Positions 37,064 to 44,755 of a DNA stretch of 64,000 bases are shown here, one piece after another. The notes under the pieces were generated by a model, which worked only from the letters and a program-made list of their open reading frames with translations, had not been told where the DNA came from and did no database searches. Each line of letters begins with the position of its first letter. Position 1 is the stretch's first letter. Source of the DNA: Bacillus infantis (GTDB taxonomy: Bacteria > Bacillota > Bacilli > Bacillales > Cytobacillaceae); NCBI RefSeq assembly GCF_020171945.1, contig NZ_JAIVAP010000011.1, positions 62,001 through 126,000 of the forward strand, in the 5' to 3' direction. The position numbers and the translations under genes are program-made.

Positions 37064-37945
37064 ATGAATTTAAGTGAATACCTAATTGGTGATAGCCTGC
37101 AGTCTTTTCGTCAATATAAAAATATGAGTACGAAAGAGCTATCCGAAGGGATTTGTACGGAGGAAGAGTTGATCTCATATGAGAAGGAGAGAGACTACCC
37201 AAGCCTTGAAATCCTTAATCAATTATTGAACAAGCTTAGCATTGATCTTACATATTTCTTTAACGTCGCCTCAAAATCTTCTATTAATTACTCTACAGCA
37301 GTCATGCAAATTATAAATAAACATAAACGAACCTGGAACTATGAAGCAATCTATGAAATCGTGCAAAAAGAGCTCAATAATCCAATTTTTCAGCCTGTGT
37401 TGTTGAAACAGTTTCTTCTTTGGCACCAGGGCATATGCGTTTTCTACTTGGAAAAGGATAAAGAAAGGGCAATCAGCCTTCTGCATCAGGCGATTGATTT
37501 GACTAATCCCAAAAGGGAGAATTTGTCTGAGCGGGAGATTGAGATATTGACGAGTGTTGCACTTTTACATAGAGATACAAAGGATTATAGGGAGGCAATC
37601 TCAATCTTTAAGAAGGCATATGAAGATTTAGAAAAACTCCCACATATACTTGATCCCAGAGGAAAGGTCAGAGTGTTGTTAGGTCTTGCCCAAACACTTA
37701 CGGAGATTGAAGATTATAATGAATCATTGATCTTTTGCCAGAAAGGGATTGATCTGTGTATTCATGAGGAAATCCTATTTCTCTCAGCTAACCTATATTA
37801 TCAATATGGAGAAAATCTTATAAAATTAGGCAAAGTAGAAAAAGGAAAAGAATATATTAACAAATCAATATACATTTTGAAATTACAGAGAAATGAAAAA
37901 TTAGTGAGAATCGTTGAGAGTGAATTGGAAAATTTATTAACTTGA
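37064..37945 (+). CDS. RNPP-like (PlcR/NprR-type) peptide-responsive regulator
   Basis: The product has 293 residues. An N-terminal XRE-like HTH (about 8-65: SFRQYKNMSTKELSEGICTE...SLEILNQLLNKLSIDL) is followed by a TPR-type helical domain. The helical part shows repeats such as YREAISIFKKAYEDLEK, YNESLIFCQKGIDLC and LIKLGKVEKGKEYINKSIYI. The layout and length match PlcR (285 residues) and relatives that bind secreted heptapeptides. A short secreted peptide gene starts 44 nt downstream in the same direction, as papR follows plcR. Targets are unknown. The RBS is GAGGGAAGGATC. Confidence 0.8.
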   Translation: MNLSEYLIGDSLQSFRQYKNMSTKELSEGICTEEELISYEKERDYPSLEILNQLLNKLSIDLTYFFNVASKSSINYSTAVMQIINKHKRTWNYEAIYEIVQKELNNPIFQPVLLKQFLLWHQGICVFYLEKDKERAISLLHQAIDLTNPKRENLSEREIEILTSVALLHRDTKDYREAISIFKKAYEDLEKLPHILDPRGKVRVLLGLAQTLTEIEDYNESLIFCQKGIDLCIHEEILFLSANLYYQYGENLIKLGKVEKGKEYINKSIYILKLQRNEKLVRIVESELENLLT

Positions 37946-37989
37946 TGGTAAAATATACAATAAACATATGAGATAGGGAGGTATTTTCT

Positions 37990-38166
37990 ATGAAGAAAAT
38001 TCTTTTGGCAGGTACAATGGCTCTAGGGATAATAGCTTTAGGCTCCTCACTTTTTAATGGGTATTCTGAACAGGCTGGCTTACCATCTGAACATAGCTTA
38101 ATCAAGTCTTCTGGTGTTCAAGGTAGCGGGAACGTTACTATTTTTGGTTTGCCTTCTGAACACTGA
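37990..38166 (+). CDS. PapR-like signalling propeptide with duplicated GLPSEH
   Basis: This 58-residue ORF has RBS AGGGAGGT 7 nt ahead. It has an N-terminal signal sequence (MKKILLAGTMALGIIALGSS) and a short polar part. GLPSEH occurs at residues 30-35 and again as the exact C-terminus (53-58). Four of the six codons differ synonymously between the copies, so the peptide is under protein-level selection. B. cereus PapR likewise ends in a short signalling peptide containing LP-x-E. By analogy the product would be exported, cut and re-imported to bind the regulator encoded just upstream. Confidence 0.75.
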   Translation: MKKILLAGTMALGIIALGSSLFNGYSEQAGLPSEHSLIKSSGVQGSGNVTIFGLPSEH

Positions 38167-38202
38167 TTAAGTTGAGCAAAATAACCCTATATAACTAGCA
38201 AA

Positions 38203-38235
38203 GAAGAGCTCCTTCTCATCTGAGAGGAGCTCTTC
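38203..38235. terminator. Palindrome after the peptide gene
   Basis: GAAGAGCTCCT and AGGAGCTCTTC form an 11-bp perfect stem. There is no T-tract on the plus strand and only a weak one on the minus strand. It lies between the peptide gene and the leftward DUF3006 gene. Confidence 0.55.
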
Positions 38236-38314
38236 AATATAATTGAAGTAACATAAATAATAATACAGATATTTACAGTGAACTAATGAAGGTTTTCTCT
38301 TGAACAGAAATAAT

Positions 38315-38563
38315 TCACTTCTTATCTCTCAGAATCTTATCCAACAACCCCTGATTCCGCTCAACCACTTCCTTAGTTTCCTCAGTCAACAGCTTGTATT
38401 CCACAACTCTGCTCTCATCGCTAATTTCAGCTTCAATGATATCCCCATCTTTAATTCCCGCGGGCAGCTGACCTGCCTGGACGATAACTCTTTCATTTTC
38501 GTCATTGCGAGGCAGGAGGATAGTAATTTCGCCTTCTATTGCTTCAACGATATATGCCTTCAT
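38315..38563 (-). CDS. DUF3006-family protein
   Basis: This 82-residue small beta-rich protein has an N-terminal MKAYIVEAIEGEITILLPRN and a central QAGQLPAGIKDGDIIEAEI, matching DUF3006. The helical C-terminus is charged. The gene starts 1 nt after the stop of the metallo-beta-lactamase gene. DUF3006 genes commonly sit next to secreted MBL (ComEC-like) genes in Bacillus, so a functional link is likely but undefined. Confidence 0.7.
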   Translation of the reverse strand: MKAYIVEAIEGEITILLPRNDENERVIVQAGQLPAGIKDGDIIEAEISDESRVVEYKLLTEETKEVVERNQGLLDKILRDKK

Positions 38564-38564
38564 C

Positions 38565-40070
38565 TTATTTGTCTCCCGTTATAGAATATCCGCTGTCAGT
38601 GGATTGTACCTTGATATTTCCATCATTATAAGTGCTGAATAGCTCAGAGCCAATTGATTGTAATCGTTGGATGACGGTTGAGTACGGGTGTCCATATGAG
38701 TTTTCCCCATATGACAGGATTGTAAAAGCAGGCTGAACCGCCCTTAGGAAATTTATAGATGAGGATGTATCTGAGCCGTGGTGGCCAGCCTTCAAAATGT
38801 CGGCTGATACATCAAAGCTATGAAGCATATCCTCTTCATTTTCAACAGTTGCATCGCCTGTCAGCAGAAAACTGACATCTTCATGGACGATTTTCAATAC
38901 GATTGATGACTCATTCAAGCTGGAGCTTTCATTCGCTGAATTCAGTACCCGTACAATCAGGTCTTCATCAATGTTCAAATATTCCCCCACAGAAGGAATT
39001 TCAAGCGGGATTCCCTTTAGGTCAATGAGTGACAGATATTCTGAATAAGTTTCTGTTGTATGGACTTTCCCGCTGTCCAATACTTTTTTTACAGGAAACT
39101 GCTTTAACACGTCAACGAGTCCACCGATGTGATCTGCATCAGGATGGGTAGCTACCATTAGATCAATGGAGTTGATGCCTTTTTGCTTTAAAAAGCTGAT
39201 AACCTCATCACCTGCATAGCGGTTTCCTCCATCGATCAATATATTTTTCCCATTTGGGGTTTTAATTAGAATGCTGTCTCCCTGGCCGACATCAATAAAA
39301 AAGGCGGTGATTTCACCGCCAGCTGCTTCTGCATCTGTATTTCGAATAATCCGTGCAAGGAATGATGCAAATTCCGCCCGATTAACATTTGAATTAGGCC
39401 TGAACGTATTGTCCGGGTACCCTCCGGTAATGTTATTTTTAACCATGATCTGGATCACACCGTATGCCCAGTGCCTGCTTGAAACATCCTTAAAAGAGAT
39501 GGTGCTTTTACCAGAAAGCTCATATGCCCTTACAAGCATAGCCGATAACTCGGCCCTTGTAATTGCTTCGTTAGGCTTAAAGCTCCCGTCTGTATAGCCT
39601 CCCATAATTCCTTCCTTTGCAATCGCCCCGATTGAAGCATAAGCCCAATGTCCAGAAGAAACGTCTGTGAATGAAGGCTTGGAAGGGGATAAGCCAAGGT
39701 GGCGTGTAATGATTGCAGCTGCTTCCGCACGAGTAATGCTTTTCTTAACGCCAAACGATCCGTCTGAATAACCGCCAACGAGGCCCATTTCATAGAGCAG
39801 ATTAATATTCGCTTCAGCCCAATGGCCGCCTGTGTCCGTAAAAAGACCTGCAGGCTCCGGCTGTGAAGGGATCGGTTCCGGAGTCTCCCTAATTATATCT
39901 CCGTTACTATCATGATAATGATATTCACCTGTTTTGAGTCCATATTGAGCGCAATTGGTCCAGCAGGTATGGCCCCCGCTTGAATCCGTTCCTCCAGGTG
40001 ATGCTGACGCATTTGATAATGGTATGAAAAAGAACGTGATGGCAATAAACAATGATGCTAGCTTTTTCAT
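38565..40070 (-). CDS. SLH-anchored metallo-beta-lactamase-fold hydrolase (ComEC C-terminal-like)
   Basis: The 501-residue product has signal peptide LASLFIAITFFFIPLSNASA. A short YHYH-type module with paired Cys (HTCWTNCAQYGLKTGEYHYH) comes next. Three SLH domains span about 75-250 (DTGGHWAEANINLLYEMG; FTDVSSGHWAYASIGAI; FKDVSSRHWAYGVIQIM). The C-terminal MBL fold contains DVGQGDSILIKTP, ATHPDADHIGGL and LKAGHHGSD. It resembles the extracellular nuclease-like domain of ComEC. ATG 40070 has GGGAGGT upstream; earlier in-frame codons lack a signal peptide. Confidence 0.75.
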   Translation of the reverse strand: MKKLASLFIAITFFFIPLSNASASPGGTDSSGGHTCWTNCAQYGLKTGEYHYHDSNGDIIRETPEPIPSQPEPAGLFTDTGGHWAEANINLLYEMGLVGGYSDGSFGVKKSITRAEAAAIITRHLGLSPSKPSFTDVSSGHWAYASIGAIAKEGIMGGYTDGSFKPNEAITRAELSAMLVRAYELSGKSTISFKDVSSRHWAYGVIQIMVKNNITGGYPDNTFRPNSNVNRAEFASFLARIIRNTDAEAAGGEITAFFIDVGQGDSILIKTPNGKNILIDGGNRYAGDEVISFLKQKGINSIDLMVATHPDADHIGGLVDVLKQFPVKKVLDSGKVHTTETYSEYLSLIDLKGIPLEIPSVGEYLNIDEDLIVRVLNSANESSSLNESSIVLKIVHEDVSFLLTGDATVENEEDMLHSFDVSADILKAGHHGSDTSSSINFLRAVQPAFTILSYGENSYGHPYSTVIQRLQSIGSELFSTYNDGNIKVQSTDSGYSITGDK

Positions 40071-40180
40071 AGTAACCTCCCAATAATCTTGTAATTCCGG
40101 AATTATTGTAACAGAAATGTAATGTGAAAGGAGGAAGAATACTGGAATGGATTCATTTACCACGGAGAGTGAAATAAGAA

Positions 40181-40208
40181 AAAACACTTGGAAGAATCCA
40201 AGTGTTTT
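40181..40208 (-). terminator. Rho-independent terminator of the 898-residue protein gene
   Basis: AAAACACTTGG and CCAAGTGTTTT form an 11-bp stem. On the minus strand it is followed by TTTTCTTATTT. Confidence 0.8.
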
Positions 40209-40225
40209 AAAATGTTCTCTTTTTG

Positions 40226-42922
40226 TCAATTAGTAGTCAAAGTAATTGTGTTTGATGGAGCAGATAAATTATTCCTGCTTGCGGTTATCCCATCAGCGAT
40301 TGCCAGGACGAATACCTTATAGTCAATGTTCGGCTGAAGGAGTCTGCCTGAGATATCAACGGTATCAGACCGAAGCGTCAATTGAGAGGGCTGATTTTTT
40401 TCAACCCATAGATTGATGTTATTACGGACTGCATTCGCTGTGTTCAGGTCAAAGCCAGCAGCGTCTGATTCTTTGACAATCATGATTTCATACCTAATGA
40501 TGCCTGAATCGTCACTAGGCTTGTTAAAGCTGATATTTAGATCGGAACCATTTCCATTGTTTGAGATGTCAGCTGCTGTAACCTGGGCAGCCGCGTTAAC
40601 CTGAACATCAAGCAGCAGGAGAGGCTGTGATGCTAGTGAAAGTGCATTTGAACTGGGATTTCCTGCCGCCGAAACGCTCAGGACAAAAAACTTGTAGGAT
40701 TCTCTTGTCCTGATAAGCTCTCCATTGGCATCTTTAGCATTGGATGCCAGCCTTTTCACTATATCGCCGCCGGTTTTGGTGACTCTGGTGTAATTGGCAG
40801 CCGCAGTCCCATTCGCCCTCGCTAAATTGAACGATGAAGCTTCTGCTGTTTTTACAGCAATAATCCTGTATTCAGTTATCTTGCTTTCGTCTGCTGCTTT
40901 TGTGAAGGAAATTTCAATGTCGCTTGAGTTTCCGGTATCTGCTACATCAGCGGCCTGCACGTTTCCAACTGGGTCAGCTGTACTGTTTCCTTCAAGCGTA
41001 ACTACAGGCGAAGCGGATGATAATGAATTATTGGCTGTGTTCCCTCCTGAAGAAACGGAAAGTACAAATACTTTATAAGCGACTCCTTCTCGTATTACTT
41101 CACCATAAACATCCCGGGCAGCAGCTGAAAGGGACGTCCTGATGTTGCCGCCAGTTTTAGCTGCAGTTGTGTAATTTCGGGAGGCAACGGAATTTGCAGC
41201 AGCCAGGTTAAAGGAAGCTGCCTGGGATGACTTGATGACCAAGATCCGGTAAGAGGTAATATTGTCTTCTTTTGAAGCCTTATTAAAGGTGATTTCCAGA
41301 TCTCTTCCATCGCCCAAGTCGCCTATATCACTCGCTTTTACATTGGATACTGCAGAGGCTAATATATTGTTGGCAAGAGTTACCGAGCCTGATGCTGAAG
41401 ACAATGAATTTTTATAGTCATTGCCCTGGCTGCCCGCGGTAAAAATAAAGACGCGGTATGGGATGCCCTGTTGTATATAGTTTCCGTCCACGTCTCTGGT
41501 GCCGGATTGGAGATTCAATGTGATGTCTGCTCCCGTTTTATTTACCCGGGTATAGTTGGATGAGCTCACATAAGAAGCCTTTGCCAAACTGAAATAGCTT
41601 GCATCTGAAGCTTTAACAACCATGACCCGATATTCGGAAACACGGGACTCAGATGCCGCCGGCTTAAAGCTGACCTGCAGATCGCGCCCGTCTCCAAAAT
41701 CCGATGTATCCTTCACTGAAACACTGGAAGCACGGATTTCCTCCGGTTTTGAAATTAGCGTAAGATCCGAAGATGGGGAAGACAAAGAGCTGCTGAATCC
41801 CCAAGTTCGGTCACCTATTGAAACAACAAACAGCTTATACTTTATACCCTCCTGTATGAAGGTGCCGTCACTATCTCTCGTGCTGCTTGCTAATGTCTGC
41901 TTTATATTCTGTCCATTTTTGCTTATGGCAGTATAATAGGAAGAAGGTACTTGCAGGGCTGCCGATAGATCAAATGAACTCGCTTTGCTGGATTTTACAA
42001 TAATTGCACGATAATGATCAAGGCCGTATTCATCAGAGAGGCGGCTGAACGACATCTCAATATCCCGTCCATCCCCATAATCACTGGCATCCTTGAGTTT
42101 AACCCCTGACACCTTTCCTGCTGTAAAGCGATCCTGAAGGGTGATGGCGGCAGAGCTTGATCCCAATATTCCTCTTGAATGGCTTACTGAAATGACAAAT
42201 ATCGTGTAGGAAATGTCGTTCCTGATTATCTCGCCATCAGAATCCAATGTTCCATAAGACAGATTCCTGCTTACTGTATTTCTGCTGTCTGCAGCATCCA
42301 AATAGCGGTTTGCCGGCAGTCTGAATGCATTGTTAACATTAAAAGCTGCAGCCTTTGATGTTTTAACAGCTATTAATCTGTAAAAATCGATAGCAGAATG
42401 ATTTCCGGGCTGCTTAAAGCTGACATTCATATCCCGGGCATCTCCAAAATTTCCTGTGTCAGAAGCCGTCAGCTCAGAAACTGTATAGCTGGCTGATTTG
42501 ATGTCCACTCTTTTATCTTGATGGCTGTATGCTACCTCACTCCCCAATGCAGTACTTACAAACCGGATTGGGACAAGTGTGCGGCTGTTAAGAATCTGAG
42601 CCGGAACATCCATTGTGGCGCCCTGGCTATTGATCTTTGCCCGCGGTGAACCTATTTTTATCTCAATATTTGTTCCGCCTTTTTGGGCAGAGATGGTTTT
42701 GGTTTTCGCGCTGTAACTCACCTTAGAGTCCAATGCCTCAAAAATTGAGCGCAGGGGAACCAAAACCCTCCCGCCGATAATAACAGGAGCCTGGTCAGCA
42801 GATAACTGCTTATCATCTACATAAATCTTAATCTTCTTATCAGCAGCAAAAGAAGAAGCCGGAAACAAAGACACAACTAAAAACACAAACAGGATCAACA
42901 CCCTCATAAACTTCCTTGGCAT
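40226..42922 (-). CDS. Secreted stalk-domain protein with six tandem repeats
   Basis: The 898-residue product has a signal peptide (VLILFVFLVVSLFPASSFA). A copper-amine-oxidase-like stalk domain spans about 28-140 (GRVLVPLRSIFEALDSKVSY; NSRTLVPIRFVSTALGSEV). Six ~120-residue fibronectin-like repeats follow. Each starts with a variant of ASDxGDGRDLEISFNK and is followed by YRIxVVKSS and, near its end, SLSSAS. No enzyme motif is seen; a cell-surface or matrix role is likely. The RBS is AGGAGGG. It is monocistronic. Confidence 0.7.
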   Translation of the reverse strand: MPRKFMRVLILFVFLVVSLFPASSFAADKKIKIYVDDKQLSADQAPVIIGGRVLVPLRSIFEALDSKVSYSAKTKTISAQKGGTNIEIKIGSPRAKINSQGATMDVPAQILNSRTLVPIRFVSTALGSEVAYSHQDKRVDIKSASYTVSELTASDTGNFGDARDMNVSFKQPGNHSAIDFYRLIAVKTSKAAAFNVNNAFRLPANRYLDAADSRNTVSRNLSYGTLDSDGEIIRNDISYTIFVISVSHSRGILGSSSAAITLQDRFTAGKVSGVKLKDASDYGDGRDIEMSFSRLSDEYGLDHYRAIIVKSSKASSFDLSAALQVPSSYYTAISKNGQNIKQTLASSTRDSDGTFIQEGIKYKLFVVSIGDRTWGFSSSLSSPSSDLTLISKPEEIRASSVSVKDTSDFGDGRDLQVSFKPAASESRVSEYRVMVVKASDASYFSLAKASYVSSSNYTRVNKTGADITLNLQSGTRDVDGNYIQQGIPYRVFIFTAGSQGNDYKNSLSSASGSVTLANNILASAVSNVKASDIGDLGDGRDLEITFNKASKEDNITSYRILVIKSSQAASFNLAAANSVASRNYTTAAKTGGNIRTSLSAAARDVYGEVIREGVAYKVFVLSVSSGGNTANNSLSSASPVVTLEGNSTADPVGNVQAADVADTGNSSDIEISFTKAADESKITEYRIIAVKTAEASSFNLARANGTAAANYTRVTKTGGDIVKRLASNAKDANGELIRTRESYKFFVLSVSAAGNPSSNALSLASQPLLLLDVQVNAAAQVTAADISNNGNGSDLNISFNKPSDDSGIIRYEIMIVKESDAAGFDLNTANAVRNNINLWVEKNQPSQLTLRSDTVDISGRLLQPNIDYKVFVLAIADGITASRNNLSAPSNTITLTTN

Positions 42923-42994
42923 AATGCCCTCCTATAATGGTCAAATATAGATTATTTTACAATATATAGTAGTAGTTGTATAGATGGGGGTTGT

Positions 42995-43085
42995 ATAGGT
43001 GACAGGTACCTCCCGAAATTTGTCGAAGCCTTTATGATAGGGTTTTGGAGTGGCTAAGAAGAAAAAATGGGTGCCTGTCACCTAT
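42995..43085. repeat. Dispersed repeat family A, paired inverted copy
   Basis: ATAGGTGACAGGTACC (42995-43010) and GGTGCCTGTCACCTAT (43070-43085) are inverted with 15 of 16 pairs, enclosing 59 nt. The left arm continues TCCCG...TTTGTCGAA, as in the copies at 51619 and 51710. Confidence 0.75.
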
Positions 43086-43106
43086 ACCACTTTTGCACAC
43101 CTAAAA

Positions 43107-43130
43107 AAACAGGAGCAATTGCTCCTGTTT
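43107..43130 (-). terminator. Rho-independent terminator of the 372-residue stalk protein gene
   Basis: A perfect palindrome, AAACAGGAGCAA / TTGCTCCTGTTT, is followed on the minus strand by a T-rich tract. It overlaps the stop codon by 2 bp. Confidence 0.7.
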
Positions 43131-44247
43131 AATCAACTTTTACTATTATATGGGACCATCTTGAACTGTATCGGATATCTGGTCCATAGATATTAATATA
43201 GTAATAGCCTGGTTCTGTGAAGGTGAGTTTCTTTGAAAACTGCTGATTTTTAACCGGTGCTTTCTCCTGGTTTATGATCTTCCAGTCAAGATTGCTGTAT
43301 TTAGAAGTATAAAATGTGAATTCGTCTACCGGTAGATTCTTTTCGCTTACCTTTATCTTCCCTTGAATTGTAAGGGTGTCGCCTTTCGACAACGTTAGAT
43401 AGCCTTTAGCCGGTTCAGTAATTTCTAAGCCTCTATCATCTGAAATTGGAACTGGAACATCCTTTTCCGGCTGCCAAAGAAATTCTAGTGTTTTGCTTCC
43501 CATGGATACAGCTGTTACTTGTACAGGATTTATGCCAGGATGCAGATTTATAGAAAATTTAACGCGATTGAATGTCTTGCCATCCATACTAATCCCTTTT
43601 TCAACAACTTGCCCCGTAGAACCTGTCCAGCCATTCAATCCTGTGCTTGTCATATACTGCGGCGCATAAAGTCCTTCTTCAGAAAGAACAGTAAAGCTGG
43701 TTTTTGAGCTTTCTGCCTTGATGCGTGGCTTTGATAGATCTATCCTCTTCTCGCTCCATGCCCATTTAAGCGTTCCATTTTGATAGGAAGCACTTATTCC
43801 GAGCACTGATAAACTTTTAACAGAAAGATAGACCCTTCCGTTCAAGTTAAAAGGTTCAGGAATGGGTGGTTCCGGCCATGCTGTTCCATCTTCCCCATAC
43901 ATATAAGGCTTGCCTACCCTGAATTCGGCCTTCCTATTCAAATATTCTTCCTTCAGCTCAATCCGCACGGCTTGATTTTTGGCAATCCATTGAACTGACC
44001 CCATATCTAAATCGCGGATAAGTTTTAAAGGTACGTATGTCCGGCCATTCCGAATTAGAAACGGATCAGCAGAGATGGTTTTGCCATCAAGCTGGGCCTT
44101 TGCAGAGTTCTTTTTCATGATTAATTCATGCCGTTTTAAATACATTTTAGCTGCATCATCAGTGGCATCTGCTTTCACTGGGGGGGTAAATAAGTTTGCC
44201 AGCAGCAAGACGAGCAACGTGGTGGATAATAATAGTTTTTTTGCCAT
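43129..44247 (-). CDS. Secreted stalk-domain protein
   Basis: The 372-residue product has signal peptide LLLSTTLLVLLLANLFTPPVKA. A stalk domain follows at about 50-160 (NGRTYVPLKLIRDLDMGSVQW; NGRVYLSVKSLSVLGISASY). The C-terminal part has beta-rich segments, including GDTLTIQGKIKVSEKNLPVD and EPGYYYINIYGPD, suggesting an Ig-like fold. ATG 44247 (MAKKLLLS) follows GGAGGAGAAGT; longer in-frame extensions run into a repeat and have no RBS. Unknown surface function. Confidence 0.65.
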   Translation of the reverse strand: MAKKLLLSTTLLVLLLANLFTPPVKADATDDAAKMYLKRHELIMKKNSAKAQLDGKTISADPFLIRNGRTYVPLKLIRDLDMGSVQWIAKNQAVRIELKEEYLNRKAEFRVGKPYMYGEDGTAWPEPPIPEPFNLNGRVYLSVKSLSVLGISASYQNGTLKWAWSEKRIDLSKPRIKAESSKTSFTVLSEEGLYAPQYMTSTGLNGWTGSTGQVVEKGISMDGKTFNRVKFSINLHPGINPVQVTAVSMGSKTLEFLWQPEKDVPVPISDDRGLEITEPAKGYLTLSKGDTLTIQGKIKVSEKNLPVDEFTFYTSKYSNLDWKIINQEKAPVKNQQFSKKLTFTEPGYYYINIYGPDIRYSSRWSHIIVKVD

Positions 44248-44431
44248 ACTTCTCCTCCTTATCTTTGGAAATAGACGTAAGTGGCGAAAAAAAGTTACAA
44301 GAGTTTTCTTGTTGTCTGCGTTATTGTGTTGAAGGGACCCCAAAGTCAGGTTTGAAAGAGACAGTGAATTATAAAAGGATGAAAGGGAAAAGGTGATTCG
44401 CTGAAGGTCATGTCTTGTCCCTTTTTTATTT

Positions 44432-44495
44432 GCAAAATGGGCCAAGGGGTCTGACCCCCCGGCCCACTTGAACCGACCCCCCCGGCCCATTTTGC
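44432..44495. repeat. Dispersed repeat family B block with 12-bp terminal inverted repeats
   Basis: GCAAAATGGGCC (44432-44443) and GGCCCATTTTGC (44484-44495) are perfect inverted arms. Inside is CAAGGGGTCTGACCCCC, related to the units at 9543-9609. Confidence 0.65.
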
Positions 44496-44538
44496 GGTTG
44501 CTGTTTTCTGAAAATTATTGTAAAATTTGGTTACGTAT

Positions 44539-44552
44539 TGCAAGCGGTTGCA
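44539..44552. promoter_or_regulatory. CRE-like operator 1
   Basis: TGCAAGCGGTTGCA fits the CRE consensus TGNAANCGNWWNCA at every position and is nearly palindromic. CcpA or a MalR-type LacI protein could bind. It overlaps the presumed -35. Confidence 0.65.
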
Positions 44553-44604
44553 CAAACTCTATTATAATATTCGCTAGTGAATATAGTCATTTCGTCCTAT
44601 ATTT

Positions 44605-44618
44605 TGCAAACGGTTACA
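44605..44618. promoter_or_regulatory. CRE-like operator 2
   Basis: TGCAAACGGTTACA fits the CRE consensus fully. It lies in the presumed transcribed leader. Confidence 0.65.
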
Positions 44619-44640
44619 GTTAATTAGTTGTGCAACTTTG

Positions 44641-44654
44641 TGCAAACGTTTTCG
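44641..44654. promoter_or_regulatory. CRE-like operator 3
   Basis: TGCAAACGTTTTCG has one mismatch to the CRE consensus. Three such sites within 116 bp suggest cooperative repression. Confidence 0.55.
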
Positions 44655-44755
44655 CAATGCGGGATACAGCAGCTTATCCTGCAGGATCATTTCCAAGAAA
44701 GGAGGCTCCCCCCGAAAAAAACTATCCTATTAACCAACCAAAAGGAGGAAAGCAC

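Larger units (their letters stand above)
44248..44755. other. 508-bp intergenic region upstream of the amylopullulanase
   Basis: It contains a GC-rich repeat block (44432-44495) and three CRE-like operators (44539, 44605, 44641). TATAAT (44563-44568) is a likely -10, with TTGCAA 19 bp upstream as a weak -35 overlapping the first CRE. No ORF seen. Confidence 0.6.

Noticed and set aside
37950-37972. PlcR box upstream of the peptide gene
   Set aside because: The AT-rich stretch with TATACA and CATATG does not match TATGNANNNNTNCATA.
43129-44490. Longer 453-residue version of the stalk-domain protein
   Set aside because: The extra N-terminal residues translate a GC-rich dispersed repeat and intergenic DNA. 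The signal peptide and RBS support the start at 44247.
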